From Agromyces tardus (lineage in GTDB: Bacteria; Actinomycetota; Actinomycetes; Actinomycetales; Microbacteriaceae): a stretch of DNA of 64,000 nt. Below the pieces are notes generated by a model. It saw nothing but the letters and a program-made list of their open reading frames with translations. It had not been told where the DNA came from and searched no databases. The stretch covers positions 1 to 64,000 of the forward strand of contig NZ_RHHB01000015.1 of NCBI RefSeq assembly GCF_003710805.1. Direction: 5' to 3'. Made by a program: the position numbers and the translations under genes. Below, one piece after another: positions 53,065 through 61,788 of this stretch (within the stretch, counting starts at the first letter, position 1; each line of letters opens with the position of its first letter).

Positions 53065-53571
53065 ATGCCGAACCACGACCCGGAACGCCTCGCCGAGCTC
53101 GAGGCCGAGCAGCACGAGCTCGTCTTCCCCGCGTTCGATCACGCCGACGCCTGGCGCCTGGGCTGCCGCATCACCGAGACCGCGCTCGAGGCCGAGCACC
53201 CGGTGGTCATCGACATCCGCCGGCCCGGTCTCGTGCTGTTCCGGGCAGCGCTCGCCGGATCGGCCCCCGACCAGGAGGAATGGGTCCGCGGGAAGTCCGC
53301 CGTCGTGTTCCGCATGGACGCGAGCACCGCGCTCGTCGCCGAGCGGCTGGCCGCCCGCGGGATGGACCCGACGCGGGGCTGGCTCCCGTTCCCCGAGTAC
53401 GCCGTCGCGGGCGGGTCGGTGCCCGTGCGGGTCGCGGGTGTCGGCGTCGTGGCCGCCGTGACCGTCTCGGGCCTCGCCTCCGACGATGATCATCGCCTGG
53501 TCGTCGACGGCATGCGCGCGTACCTCGACGAGGTCGCGGGGGCGGATGCCGCGGGCGACGACGGTCGGTGA
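53065..53571 (+). CDS. UPF0303/HbpS-like heme-degrading-domain protein
   Basis: This 168-residue soluble protein matches the UPF0303 group of the GlcG/HbpS fold: LVFPAFDHADAWRLGCRITETALEAEHPVVIDIRRPGLVLFRAALAGSAPDQEEWVRGKSAVV, then GMDPTRGWLPFPEYAVAGGSVPVRVAGVGVVAAVTVSGL. Relatives bind haem or small molecules, but an activity is not established. ATG 53065 follows a GGGAG site; TAGGAT (53025-53030) is the likely -10. It stands 9 nt before the phosphopantetheinyl transferase gene and is cotranscribed with it. Confidence 0.85.
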   Translation: MPNHDPERLAELEAEQHELVFPAFDHADAWRLGCRITETALEAEHPVVIDIRRPGLVLFRAALAGSAPDQEEWVRGKSAVVFRMDASTALVAERLAARGMDPTRGWLPFPEYAVAGGSVPVRVAGVGVVAAVTVSGLASDDDHRLVVDGMRAYLDEVAGADAAGDDGR

Positions 53572-53580
53572 CCCGCGCGC

Positions 53581-54288
53581 GTGACGGGCGTGCGGCTCCG
53601 GTGGGCCCGGCCGACGCCGACCGGCCGTTGGCGCGAGCCCGCGCTGCGGCTGCTCACGACCGACGAGCGGAGGCGCTGGGAGGCGATCCCGTTGCCGGAG
53701 CGGCGTGACCGGTTCCTGCTCGGACGGCTCCTCCTCCGGCAGGCGGCGGCGGAGCTGTGCGGCGTTCCGATCGACGCCGTGCGGGTGCGGGCGGAGTGCC
53801 CTCGCTGCGGGGGGCCGCACGGGCGGCCGACCATCGAGGGCGTGGGCGGCCGCGCGCCGCATGCGAGCCTGTCGTCCACGTCGGGCCTCGTGGTCGCCGC
53901 CGTGCTCCCCGCGGAGCTCGGCACCGCCCTCGGAGTCGATGTGGAGCGGGCATGGCCGGGTCGCGAGCGGCGTGCCGCCATCGACGCACTCCTGCCGCCC
54001 ACTCGGTGGCCGGATGCGGGCGGCGTCTCGCCGCTCCGCCGCTGGACGCGCGCCGAGGCCGTGCTCAAGGCGGACGGACGCGGACTGCGCGTCGAGCCAC
54101 GGCTGGTGTCGGTGCACCGCGTGCGCGGCCGGCTCGTGGCATCCGTCGGCGACGAGCCCGTGCGCTACGACCTCGTCGATCGCCGCATCGGCGGCACCGG
54201 GCGCCTCGGCGGTCTCGGCGGCGGCGCCCGCCGGAGCAACGGAACCGGCGCGATCCTCAGCGTCGCCGTCGCGCGCACCGAGCGGTGA
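53581..54288 (+). CDS. 4'-phosphopantetheinyl transferase (Sfp type)
   Basis: This 235-residue enzyme attaches the phosphopantetheine arm of CoA to carrier-protein serines. It shows the early RDRFLLGRLLLRQAAAEL helix, the CPRCGGPHGRPTI block typical of Sfp-like enzymes, the Mg-binding GVDVER and the WTRAEAVLKADGRGL motif. The GTG start at 53581 is close behind the UPF0303 stop. It converges on the M1 peptidase/Pls-like synthetase pair, whose carrier domain (Ser552) is the obvious substrate. Confidence 0.92.
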   Translation: MTGVRLRWARPTPTGRWREPALRLLTTDERRRWEAIPLPERRDRFLLGRLLLRQAAAELCGVPIDAVRVRAECPRCGGPHGRPTIEGVGGRAPHASLSSTSGLVVAAVLPAELGTALGVDVERAWPGRERRAAIDALLPPTRWPDAGGVSPLRRWTRAEAVLKADGRGLRVEPRLVSVHRVRGRLVASVGDEPVRYDLVDRRIGGTGRLGGLGGGARRSNGTGAILSVAVARTER

Positions 54289-54310
54289 CGCCGGCGCCGC
54301 CGCAGTGACG

Positions 54311-55642
54311 TCAGCGGGGCCCGGCGTGCGGCAGGGCCGGGAGCGCCTTCGCGTGCAGCCAGGCGTCGAAGAGCGGATGCAACGACATCCCGGTGCGCGC
54401 CTCGGCGAGCTCGACGAACTGCGCCGTCGACGCGGTGCCGTGCCGGTGCCGCGTCGTCCAGTCGTGCAGCAGGTCGAAGAACGGGGTGTCGCCGATCGTG
54501 AGCCGCAGCGCGTGCAGCGTGAGCGCGCCGCGCTTGTAGACGCGGTCGTCGAACATGCGAGCCGGGCCGGGGTCGCCGATGACGAGGTCGGCGGGCAGGT
54601 GCGAGAGCGCGACGCGGAACTGGTGCGCGAGGGCGTCGGCGCTCACCGACCCGGATGCCTCCGACCAGATCCACTCCGCGTAGCAGGCGAAGCCCTCGTT
54701 CAGCCAGATGTCGCGCCACGCCCCGATGCCGACGCTGTTGCCGAACCACTGGTGCGCGAGCTCGTGGGCGACGAGCCGCTCCGATCCGCCGCGCCCGTCG
54801 GCGTGGTTCGAGCCGAACACCGCCAGTCCCTGGGCCTCGAGGGGGATCTCGAGCTCGTCGTCGGTCACGACGATCGCGTAGGAGGCCATCGGGTAGGGCC
54901 CGAACGCGCGCTCGAAGACCGCGATCATGCGCGGCACGTCGCCGAAGTCGGCGCGGACCTCGCGCTCGATGCGGCGGGGGAAGGAGACCGTCGTGGGCAC
55001 GTCGGCGGGTGAGAGGTCGAGCGAGGCGTACCGGCCGATCTGCACGGTGACGAGGTAGGTGGAGGTGGGTTCCGGCTGCTCGTAGAGCCAGTGGCCGCGC
55101 CCGCCGGCCGCGTGGTGGCGCGCCAGTCGCCCATTGCAGACCACCCGATACGCGGCATCCGTCTCGACGCGGATGCGGTACGCGGCCTTGTCGCCGGGCG
55201 TGTCGTTGCAGGGGAACCACGTGGGCGCGCCCGACGGCTGCGAGGCCACGAGGAGTCCGTCGTCGAGCTCCTCCCAGCCGAGCTTCCCCCAACGGGTGCG
55301 GCGCGGCTGCGGCGCCCCCGCGTAGTCGACGACGACCTCGAAGGCGTCGCCCTCCGCGAGCGGCGCCTCGGGAGTGACGCGGAGCTTCGTGGCGGTCTGC
55401 CGGAAGGCGGCCCGGCGCCCGCCCACGAGCACCCGTGAGACACGGAGCCCGAGCAGGTCGAGGCTGAAGCGGGCGAGCGGCGCGGTCGCCGTGGCCGCGA
55501 TCGTCGCCGTCGCCGTGAGGCGGTTCGTGGCGATGCGGTACCGCAGGTCGAGGTCGTACGAGCGCGTGCGGTAGCCGCCGTTGCCGCTCGCGGGGAGGTA
55601 GGGGTCGCCCGCGCTCTCCGCGCCGAGGCCGGTCGTCGGCAT
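54311..55642 (-). CDS. M1-family zinc metallopeptidase coupled to the Pls-like synthetase
   Basis: This 443-residue peptidase has an N-terminal beta domain (about 25-225) and a thermolysin-like catalytic domain with VAHELAHQWFGNS (zinc ligands His293, His297, and Glu294) and WLNEGFACYAEW (Glu316). The usual M1 exopeptidase motif GAMEN is replaced by EIPLEAQG, so N-terminal recognition is atypical. There is no signal peptide. Its ATG (55642) overlaps the synthetase TGA as TGATG, so the two are translated together. M1-type enzymes degrade epsilon-poly-lysine in Streptomyces (recalled, not checked here), suggesting this one trims the neighbour's product. Confidence 0.9.
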   Translation of the reverse strand: MPTTGLGAESAGDPYLPASGNGGYRTRSYDLDLRYRIATNRLTATATIAATATAPLARFSLDLLGLRVSRVLVGGRRAAFRQTATKLRVTPEAPLAEGDAFEVVVDYAGAPQPRRTRWGKLGWEELDDGLLVASQPSGAPTWFPCNDTPGDKAAYRIRVETDAAYRVVCNGRLARHHAAGGRGHWLYEQPEPTSTYLVTVQIGRYASLDLSPADVPTTVSFPRRIEREVRADFGDVPRMIAVFERAFGPYPMASYAIVVTDDELEIPLEAQGLAVFGSNHADGRGGSERLVAHELAHQWFGNSVGIGAWRDIWLNEGFACYAEWIWSEASGSVSADALAHQFRVALSHLPADLVIGDPGPARMFDDRVYKRGALTLHALRLTIGDTPFFDLLHDWTTRHRHGTASTAQFVELAEARTGMSLHPLFDAWLHAKALPALPHAGPR

Positions 55643-58600
55643 CAACGGACCCGCACGTGGTAGTCCGCGGTGGACACGACCCGCCACGGCCCGATCGGGT
55701 TGCCGCTCCACCTGCTGCCCACGGGCACCTCCTCGCCGCGCATCACGAGCGACGCGGGTCCGACGGTGGCGTGGGCGCCGATGCGCGCGGCCGGCAGGAT
55801 GACGCTGTGCGGCCCGAGCGTGGCCCCGGCTTCGAGGGTGACGACATCCATGCTCATGATTCGATCATGGAAGAGGTGCGTCTGCACGACGCATCCGCGA
55901 TTCACGGTGGACCCGTCGCCGAGGCGCACGAGATCGGCCTCGGGCAGCCAGTAGCTGTCGCACCACACGCCCCGCCCGATCGAGGCGCCGAGCGTGCGCA
56001 GCCACAGGGCGAGCGCCGGGGTGCCGGCCGCCGACTGCGCGAACCACGGCGCCGCGACCATCTCGGTGAAGGTGTCCGACACCTCGGTGCGCCACACGAA
56101 GCTCGACCACAGCGGGTGCTCGGCGACGCGGATGCGGCCCACGAAGACCCACTTGGCGAGCGACGTGACGGCGGCGGCGACCGCGCCGGCCAGGAGCATG
56201 ACGACGCCGCTGAGCAGGATCGTGGCGATCGGTCCCACCCACGACAACAGCGCCGCGAACGTGAAGAACACGGCGAGCCCGATCCCGCAGGTGACGATGA
56301 CGGGCAGGATGCGGCAGAGCTCCCACAGCCCGCGGGCGACGCGCAGGCCCGGGGTCGGCCGGTACGTGCGGGACTGGTCGCCGGCGACGTTCGCCCGGCG
56401 CAGGCGCATCGGCGGCGACCCGAGCCACGACGACCCCGGCTTGGACTTCACGGGCGCCGCCGAGAGCACCGCGACGAGGGCGTCCCGCGCCACGCGGTGC
56501 CACGGGGCGGCCATCCCCGAGTTGCCCAGGAACGCCCGCTTGCCGATCCGCGCCGGTCCGATGACCATCCACCCGTCCTGCAGCTCGTACGAGGCGACCA
56601 TGGTGTCGTCGGCGAGGAACGCGTGGTCGTCGATCGTGGTCATCGACGGGATCAGCAGCACCGTCGACGCCTCGACGTCGCGGCCGACCTTCGCTCCCAG
56701 CATCCGCAGCCAGATCGGCGTGAAGAGACTCGAGTAGAGCGGGAAGAGCAGGGTGCGCGACGCGTCGAGCAGCCGTTCGGTCGTCCACGCCTGCCAGCCG
56801 ATCCGGCTGCGAACCGGGTGGCGTCCTTCGCGGAGGCCGATCGCGAGCAGGCGCACGAGCACGACGACGCTGCCCGCGAACACGACGCCGGCGAGCAGGG
56901 TGGCGGGCACGAGCCACGCCGCTGCACGCAGCGCCGCCTCGCCGAGGTCGGCGGCGCCCCGCATCCCGAGCGCGATGAGGGCGCCGCCCGCTCCGAAGGC
57001 GACGATCGGCAGCAGGCCGAGGCCGAGGGATGCCGCGGCGTACGCCCACACCCAGCGGGTGCGGCGCGGCGGCTGCACGCGGTCGCGACGCGGCGACGCG
57101 GCCCCGACCCGCTCGGCAGGGGAGCCCGCCCAGTACTGCCCCGACGGCACTCGGCCGAACACGGCGGATCCCGGGCCGATCTCGGCGTACTTGCCGATGC
57201 GGGCTCCGGGCAGGAGCGTGCTGCGAGCGCCCACCGTGCTGTGCGCCCCGATGCGCATGCGTCCGATCCGCACGACGTCGCCGTCGATCCAGTAGCCGGC
57301 GAGGTCGACCTCGGGTTCGACTGCGGCGCCCTCGCCGATGGTGAGCATCCCCGTGACCGGCGGCAGCGTGTGCAGGTCGACGTCGCGGCCGATCGTCGCG
57401 CCGAGCGCGCGGGCGTAGTAGCTCACCCACGGCGCCCCGGCGAGTCCCACGGCGCCGATCTGGTGGGCGATCTGGTCGGCGAGCCACATGCGCATGTGCA
57501 CGGAGCCGCCGCGCGGGTGGTCGCCGGGCTCGACGCCGGCGAGCAGCATCCGCGCGCCGGCGACGGCGATGGCCATCCGCCCGAACGGGGTCACGAACAC
57601 GAGGAGGCCGATGACGAGCAGCCAGAGCGGGATGACGGGGAGGAACGCGAACACGTCGCCGAACCAGGAGAGGACCTGGGTGGCCGTGAGCAGGTAGAGC
57701 AGCCAGCGGACTCCGCTCAGGATGAAGAGCGGCACGCCCGCGAGCGTCTGCAGCCACTGCGTCGAGCGGGGAGTGGGGGCCGCCCGGCTGAACTCGGCGG
57801 CGTCGTGATCGGCCGCCGTCGTGCCGACCCGGGCGTCGAGCTCGGCTGCCATCGCGGCGAGGCGCGGGTAGTCGTAGATGTCGGCGACCGTGAACTCGGG
57901 ATCGCGGACCCGGATGCGGCTCACGAGCTGCGCCGCGGCGAGCGAGCCGCCGCCGAGGTCGAAGAAGCTCGCGTCCGGCCCCGACGCCGGCAACCCGAGC
58001 ACCGCCTGCCACTGCTCGGCGAGCCAGGCGGCTGTCGTGCCGCCCTCGTCGACGATCGGTGCGGCGGATGCCAGTGGCCACGGCAGTGCCGCACGGTCGA
58101 CCTTGCCCGAGGTGCGGGTGGGCAGTTCGTCGACGACGGCGAGGACCGGCACGATCGCCGCCGGCAGCTCCTCGACGAGTCGCGCCCGGGCAGCCGCGGT
58201 GTCGAAGCCCGCCCGGTCGGCGACCGAGAGGTACCCGACGAGCACCTGGTTGCCGGCCTCCGTCCGGCGCACGGCCGCGGCCGCCCCCGTGACGCCGGGA
58301 AGCGCTTGGAGCGCCGCCTCGACCTCGCCGAGCTCGATGCGTCGGCCGCCCACCTTCACCTGGTCGTCGGCCCGGCCCTGGAAGACGAGGCCCGCCGGGT
58401 CGAGCAGCACGAGGTCGCCGCTGCGGTACGCGCGGTCCCACTGCAGTGACGGCAGGGGCGCGTACTTCTCGGCGTCCTTCGCCGGGTCGAGGTACCGGGC
58501 GAGGCCGACGCCGCCGATGATGAGCTCGCCCACCTCGCCGTGCGCCACGGGGTCGCCGGCGCCGTCGACGACGGCGAGGTCCCACCCGTCGAGGGGCAGG

Positions 58601-59598
58601 CCGATGCGCACGGGAGCCGAGCCGTCGAGCAGGGCGGCGCACGCGACGACGGTCGCCTCGGTGGGCCCGTAGGTGTTCCACACCTCGCGGTCGGGCGAGG
58701 CGAGCCGCTCCGCGAGCTCGGGCGGGCAGGCCTCGCCGCCGAAGATGAGCAGGCGCACGTTCTCGAGGGACTCGCCCGGCCAGAGCGCGGCGAGCGTCGG
58801 CACGGTCGAGACGACGGTGATGCCGTGGGTGATGAGCCACGGACCGAGGTCCATGCCCGACCGCACGAGCGAACGCGGGGCCGGCACGAGGCAGGCGCCG
58901 TGGCGCCACGCGAGCCACATCTCCTCGCAGGAGGCGTCGAACGCCACCGACAGGCCGGCGAGCACGCGGTCGCCGGGGCCGAGCGGCGCGCCTTGCAGGA
59001 ACAGGCGGGCCTCCGCGTCGACGAAGGCCGCCGCCGAGCGGTGCGTGACCGCGACGCCCTTGGGGGTGCCCGTCGAGCCCGACGTGAAGATGATCCACGC
59101 GTCGTGCCCGATGTCGGGCGAGGTGACGATCGGCGAGGCGTGGGTGCTCGGGTGGGCGGGCTCGCCGTCGAAGAGGGCGACCGTGCGCGTCGGCGCCGGG
59201 TGCTCGGTGCGCCCGACGAACTCGCCGCTGCCGCCCACCACGCCGACGACGTCGGCCTCGCCGAAGACGAGGTCCGCCCGCTCCTGCGGGTCGTCGGCGT
59301 CCACGGGAACGTACGCCGCGCCGGCCGCCATGATGCCGAGGATCGCGACGTAGAGCTGGCGCGAGCCCGACGGCATCCGCACACCGACGCGATCGCCCGG
59401 GCGCACGCCGGCGGCCGAGAGACGGGCTGCCGACCGCACGACGGCCGCCATGAGCTCCCGGTAGCTCAGCCCGCCCGAGGGGTCCTCGATCGCCGACGAA
59501 TCCGGATGCTCCGCGGCGGTCTGCCGCAGGATGTCGAGGAGCGTGCGCGGCGGCGGGGCAAGCGCCGACCGGTCGAACACCCCGTGGGTCGGATCCAT
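55642..59598 (-). CDS. Pls/PosA-type single-module poly-amino-acid synthetase (NRPS-like)
   Basis: This 1318-residue membrane enzyme is almost the length of Streptomyces epsilon-poly-lysine synthetase. Residues about 20-505 are an adenylation domain (IIFTSGSTGTPKG, NTYGPTEATV, Lys499 in TRTSGK). About 522-590 are a carrier domain (LGGGS, Ser552). Three pairs of membrane helices (about 617-672, 850-920, 1095-1155) alternate with three soluble domains (about 690-840, 925-1075, 1155-1318) that contain hexapeptide-like IGxxA repeats and lack the condensation motif HHxxxDG. Pocket residues read by eye are D221 A222 E225 S264 L284 F286 T309 V317 V318 K499, close to codes for Lys-type residues. GGAG precedes the ATG. 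Confidence 0.9.
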   Translation of the reverse strand: MDPTHGVFDRSALAPPPRTLLDILRQTAAEHPDSSAIEDPSGGLSYRELMAAVVRSAARLSAAGVRPGDRVGVRMPSGSRQLYVAILGIMAAGAAYVPVDADDPQERADLVFGEADVVGVVGGSGEFVGRTEHPAPTRTVALFDGEPAHPSTHASPIVTSPDIGHDAWIIFTSGSTGTPKGVAVTHRSAAAFVDAEARLFLQGAPLGPGDRVLAGLSVAFDASCEEMWLAWRHGACLVPAPRSLVRSGMDLGPWLITHGITVVSTVPTLAALWPGESLENVRLLIFGGEACPPELAERLASPDREVWNTYGPTEATVVACAALLDGSAPVRIGLPLDGWDLAVVDGAGDPVAHGEVGELIIGGVGLARYLDPAKDAEKYAPLPSLQWDRAYRSGDLVLLDPAGLVFQGRADDQVKVGGRRIELGEVEAALQALPGVTGAAAAVRRTEAGNQVLVGYLSVADRAGFDTAAARARLVEELPAAIVPVLAVVDELPTRTSGKVDRAALPWPLASAAPIVDEGGTTAAWLAEQWQAVLGLPASGPDASFFDLGGGSLAAAQLVSRIRVRDPEFTVADIYDYPRLAAMAAELDARVGTTAADHDAAEFSRAAPTPRSTQWLQTLAGVPLFILSGVRWLLYLLTATQVLSWFGDVFAFLPVIPLWLLVIGLLVFVTPFGRMAIAVAGARMLLAGVEPGDHPRGGSVHMRMWLADQIAHQIGAVGLAGAPWVSYYARALGATIGRDVDLHTLPPVTGMLTIGEGAAVEPEVDLAGYWIDGDVVRIGRMRIGAHSTVGARSTLLPGARIGKYAEIGPGSAVFGRVPSGQYWAGSPAERVGAASPRRDRVQPPRRTRWVWAYAAASLGLGLLPIVAFGAGGALIALGMRGAADLGEAALRAAAWLVPATLLAGVVFAGSVVVLVRLLAIGLREGRHPVRSRIGWQAWTTERLLDASRTLLFPLYSSLFTPIWLRMLGAKVGRDVEASTVLLIPSMTTIDDHAFLADDTMVASYELQDGWMVIGPARIGKRAFLGNSGMAAPWHRVARDALVAVLSAAPVKSKPGSSWLGSPPMRLRRANVAGDQSRTYRPTPGLRVARGLWELCRILPVIVTCGIGLAVFFTFAALLSWVGPIATILLSGVVMLLAGAVAAAVTSLAKWVFVGRIRVAEHPLWSSFVWRTEVSDTFTEMVAAPWFAQSAAGTPALALWLRTLGASIGRGVWCDSYWLPEADLVRLGDGSTVNRGCVVQTHLFHDRIMSMDVVTLEAGATLGPHSVILPAARIGAHATVGPASLVMRGEEVPVGSRWSGNPIGPWRVVSTADYHVRVR

Positions 59599-59664
59599 CC
59601 GGTCACTCCAAGCAGCCGCTGCGGCTCATGGCGCGCCACCGGATGCGCCGCGCCGGGCCTCGAG

Positions 59665-59685
59665 GCGAGCGTAGCCCGCGCTCGC
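59665..59685. promoter_or_regulatory. Pls-like gene promoter with possible operator
   Basis: GCGAGCG (59665-59671) and CGCTCGC (59679-59685) form a perfect inverted repeat with 7-nt spacer. On the minus strand TACGCT (complement of 59667-59672) inside it could be the -10, giving a leader of about 60 nt. Confidence 0.35.
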
Positions 59686-59740
59686 GACCGGCACGGGGAG
59701 CCGGACGTTGCGCGTCGGAGAACCCTTGGGTCGCCGGTGC

Positions 59741-60529
59741 CTACTGCGAGGGGTTCGGCCCCCGGCCGATGCTCAACCACTCATCGGCCCCGCCATCCTG
59801 ATCGTCGGAGCCGCGGCGGCCGGCTGCGGCATCCGCCTGCTTCATCGCCTCGAGCTGGCGGTCGACCTCCGACTGCGCGCTGAGCGCCGACAGCTGGCGT
59901 TCGATGTCGGCGTCGGGGGCGGCGGTGAGATCCTGCAGCGCGCCGCTGGAGAGCAGCTCGTCGGTCGCGGCGGCACGGGCCTGCATCTGGGCGACGCGGT
60001 CGCGCGCGCGGTCGAGGCTGGTGCCGATGTCGTTCATCGTCGAGCCGATGCCGGCGACGGCCTCGTTGGCGCGCACCTGCGCCTCGGACGCCGTGTACGT
60101 CGCCTTGATCGTCTCCTTCTCGATGCGGAACGCGGCGACCTGCTCGGCGAGCTGGCGCTCGCGCGTCTCCAGCTGCGCCGTCTGGTTCTGCAGCGCCGTG
60201 TACTGCTGCTGCAGGGCCGCGACCTGGCGCTCGATCAGGGAGCGGCGCTCGAGTGCGGCGCGCGCGAGGTCCTCGCGACCGTGGCCGAGCGCCTCGTGGG
60301 CCTGGCCGGCCAGCCGCTGGTAGCGGGCGCCCAACTCCTGCCCCTGCAGGTCGATCCGCTTCTTCGCGGTCGCGACCTCGGAGAGCGCTTGGCGCACCTG
60401 CTGCAGCAGCTTCAGCTGCTGCTCGTAGCTGTCGTCGAGCGTCTCCCGGGGGTCCTCCATCTTGTCGAGGGCCTTCGAGGTCTTGCTCCGGAAGATGGTG
60501 CGCATCCGGGAGGAGTTGCTGTTGCTCAT
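59741..60529 (-). CDS. pspA: PspA/IM30-family envelope-stress protein
   Basis: This 262-residue protein is nearly all coiled-coil helix, with the PspA N-terminus (MRTIFRSKTSKALDKMEDPRETLDDSYEQQLKLLQQVRQAL) and long helices with periodic Gln/Ala/Arg to about residue 200. It assembles on the inner face of the membrane and stabilises it under envelope stress. The C-terminal 60 residues are a disordered Asp/Gly-rich tail (SDDQDGGADEWLSIG) found in actinobacterial members. Its ATG overlaps the previous stop as ATGA. No PspF-type activator occurs here. Confidence 0.93.
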   Translation of the reverse strand: MSNSNSSRMRTIFRSKTSKALDKMEDPRETLDDSYEQQLKLLQQVRQALSEVATAKKRIDLQGQELGARYQRLAGQAHEALGHGREDLARAALERRSLIERQVAALQQQYTALQNQTAQLETRERQLAEQVAAFRIEKETIKATYTASEAQVRANEAVAGIGSTMNDIGTSLDRARDRVAQMQARAAATDELLSSGALQDLTAAPDADIERQLSALSAQSEVDRQLEAMKQADAAAGRRGSDDQDGGADEWLSIGRGPNPSQ

Positions 60530-61149
60530 GATCGGGTCCCCTTGTCTCGAACGATGGATGCCGCCGTCGTCGACGGCGGGGTCGGCGCGAATCGGTCGTC
60601 GCCTCGGTTGAGTCGTTGCAGCTCGAGCACTCCCGCGTGCAGCGCGGCGACCTCGCGGTCGACGTCCGCGTGCAGCGCGGTGAGCGTGTCGTCGGTGGGT
60701 GCCGTGAGCCCGGAGGCGACGGCCGCGCGAAGCCGGCGCACGAGCCCGACGACCTGGTCGACGCGGTGGCCGGCCGCGGGAAGCTCGTCGGCGAGGACGG
60801 TGGCGTCCGTCTCGCTCTCCATGAGCCGCAGCTGCAGGTCGAGGGCGGTGCCCTCTTCGCGGATGCGGCGGAAGAGCCGGGGAAGCTCGCCGCGCGCGCC
60901 GTTGGACTGGGCGGTGAGGTCGACAGCGGCCTGCCCGCTGTCGAGCGCCTCCCCGAGGCGCACGCGGAGCGCGAGGACCTTGCGCTGGGGACCGGAGGCG
61001 AACCGGGCCCGGGTTCGCAGCATCGCGCCCGCGAGGTTGCGGTTGCGGCGGATGCGTCGCACCACCCACCGCACGAGCAGGACGACCGTCGTGACCGAGA
61101 CGGCGACGATGACGAGCAGGCTGACCAGGATCCAGAGGAGGACGTCCAT
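60526..61149 (-). CDS. PspM-like membrane partner of PspA
   Basis: This 207-residue protein has one N-terminal membrane helix (MDVLLWILVSLLVIVAVSVTTVVLLVRWVVRRI) followed by a long soluble helical region with heptad-like leucines and many Arg/Glu residues. In mycobacteria the gene beside pspA encodes a membrane protein (PspM) that binds PspA; the position and layout match, though sequence identity cannot be judged here. ATGA coupling to pspA supports a joint role. ATG 61149 is preferred to the GTGs 6-9 nt upstream. Confidence 0.7.
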   Translation of the reverse strand: MDVLLWILVSLLVIVAVSVTTVVLLVRWVVRRIRRNRNLAGAMLRTRARFASGPQRKVLALRVRLGEALDSGQAAVDLTAQSNGARGELPRLFRRIREEGTALDLQLRLMESETDATVLADELPAAGHRVDQVVGLVRRLRAAVASGLTAPTDDTLTALHADVDREVAALHAGVLELQRLNRGDDRFAPTPPSTTAASIVRDKGTRS

Positions 61150-61151
61150 GC

Positions 61152-61283
61152 TCACCACCCCCGCGGTGTCATGGCGGAACTGCTGGCTGTGGTGATGGAC
61201 ACCGATGCGGCGTCGAGGACTGCGCGACTGGCGCGCATGCGCCCGCCGCCTGAGACGCGCCGACGTTCGAAAATCGGGTCCAT
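61152..61283 (-). CDS. Possible 43-residue leader gene of the psp operon
   Basis: A strong GGAGG site 6 nt upstream and tight packing (stop 2 nt before the pspM-like ATG) support translation of this short frame, which begins MDPIFERRRVSGGGRMRAS and ends SSAMTPRGW. It has no membrane helix. It may be a leader whose translation keeps the following genes accessible, or a spurious ORF. A TATA-rich patch (complement of 61335-61342) about 55 nt upstream is the only promoter-like sequence for the operon. Confidence 0.4.
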   Translation of the reverse strand: MDPIFERRRVSGGGRMRASRAVLDAASVSITTASSSAMTPRGW

Positions 61284-61434
61284 GTGTCCGCCTCCATCCA
61301 GCAGCGCCGTCGCTGAGCCGTCGCCTCGAAACGCGATATAACGCAAATGTACGCCCGCTCTCGCCCGACCGTGAGGGGGCGGAGGAAATTCGGAGGGAAG
61401 CCGGCGGCGGCCGAGTCGGTCGGTGGCGGCGCAG

Positions 61435-61465
61435 CGAAGGCCCCCTGCAGGGCAGGAGGCCTTCG
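61435..61465. terminator. Hairpin between the psp operon promoter and the small gene at 61504
   Basis: CGAAGGCC (61435-61442) pairs with GGCCTTCG (61458-61465), and inside, CCTGC (61444-61448) pairs with GCAGG (61452-61456), with one mismatch and a 3-nt loop. It follows the stop of the minus-strand gene ending at 61504. Confidence 0.8.
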
Positions 61466-61503
61466 TGTGGTGGGCGAGTGCGTCGCCGGTCGGTGTCCCG
61501 AGA

Positions 61504-61788
61504 TCAGCGACGGTCGCCGCGGTCGTCACGGTCGTCGCGGTCGTAGAACTCGCGGCTGCCGGCCTTGGCCAGGCCCCGGCTGATCATGTATCCGATGGTG
61601 AGCAGCGTGGCGAAGAACCAGACCTGCTCGGCCCCGAATCCCTGTCCGTCTTCGTTGCTGTCGACGAGAGCGGAGGCGATGAACATGCCGACGAGGATGA
61701 CGACGTAGGCGATGAACTCGGTGGTCTTGAACGCGGCCTTGGTCTCGGTCGAGAGCCTGGTGACGGCGTTGCGGGTGGTGGTGCTCAT
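61504..61788 (-). CDS. Small membrane protein with Asp-Arg-rich tail
   Basis: This 94-residue protein begins STTTRNAVTRLSTETKAAFKTTEFIAYVVILVGMFIASALVD, has a second helix (VWFFATLLTIGYMISRGLA) and ends in a cytoplasmic-looking YDRDDRDDRGDRR. The N-terminal block is shared by many actinobacterial small proteins of unknown function. The tail is encoded by imperfect 9-bp repeats of a GGTCGTCGC type. It stands alone, with its own promoter region (61790-61880) and a downstream hairpin. Confidence 0.8.
   Translation of the reverse strand: MSTTTRNAVTRLSTETKAAFKTTEFIAYVVILVGMFIASALVDSNEDGQGFGAEQVWFFATLLTIGYMISRGLAKAGSREFYDRDDRDDRGDRR

Noticed and set aside
55642-59598. Ordinary modular non-ribosomal peptide synthetase
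   Set aside because: There is only one adenylation and one carrier domain, no HHxxxDG condensation motif and no thioesterase; the C-terminal half is membrane plus hexapeptide-like repeats, as in Pls/PosA.
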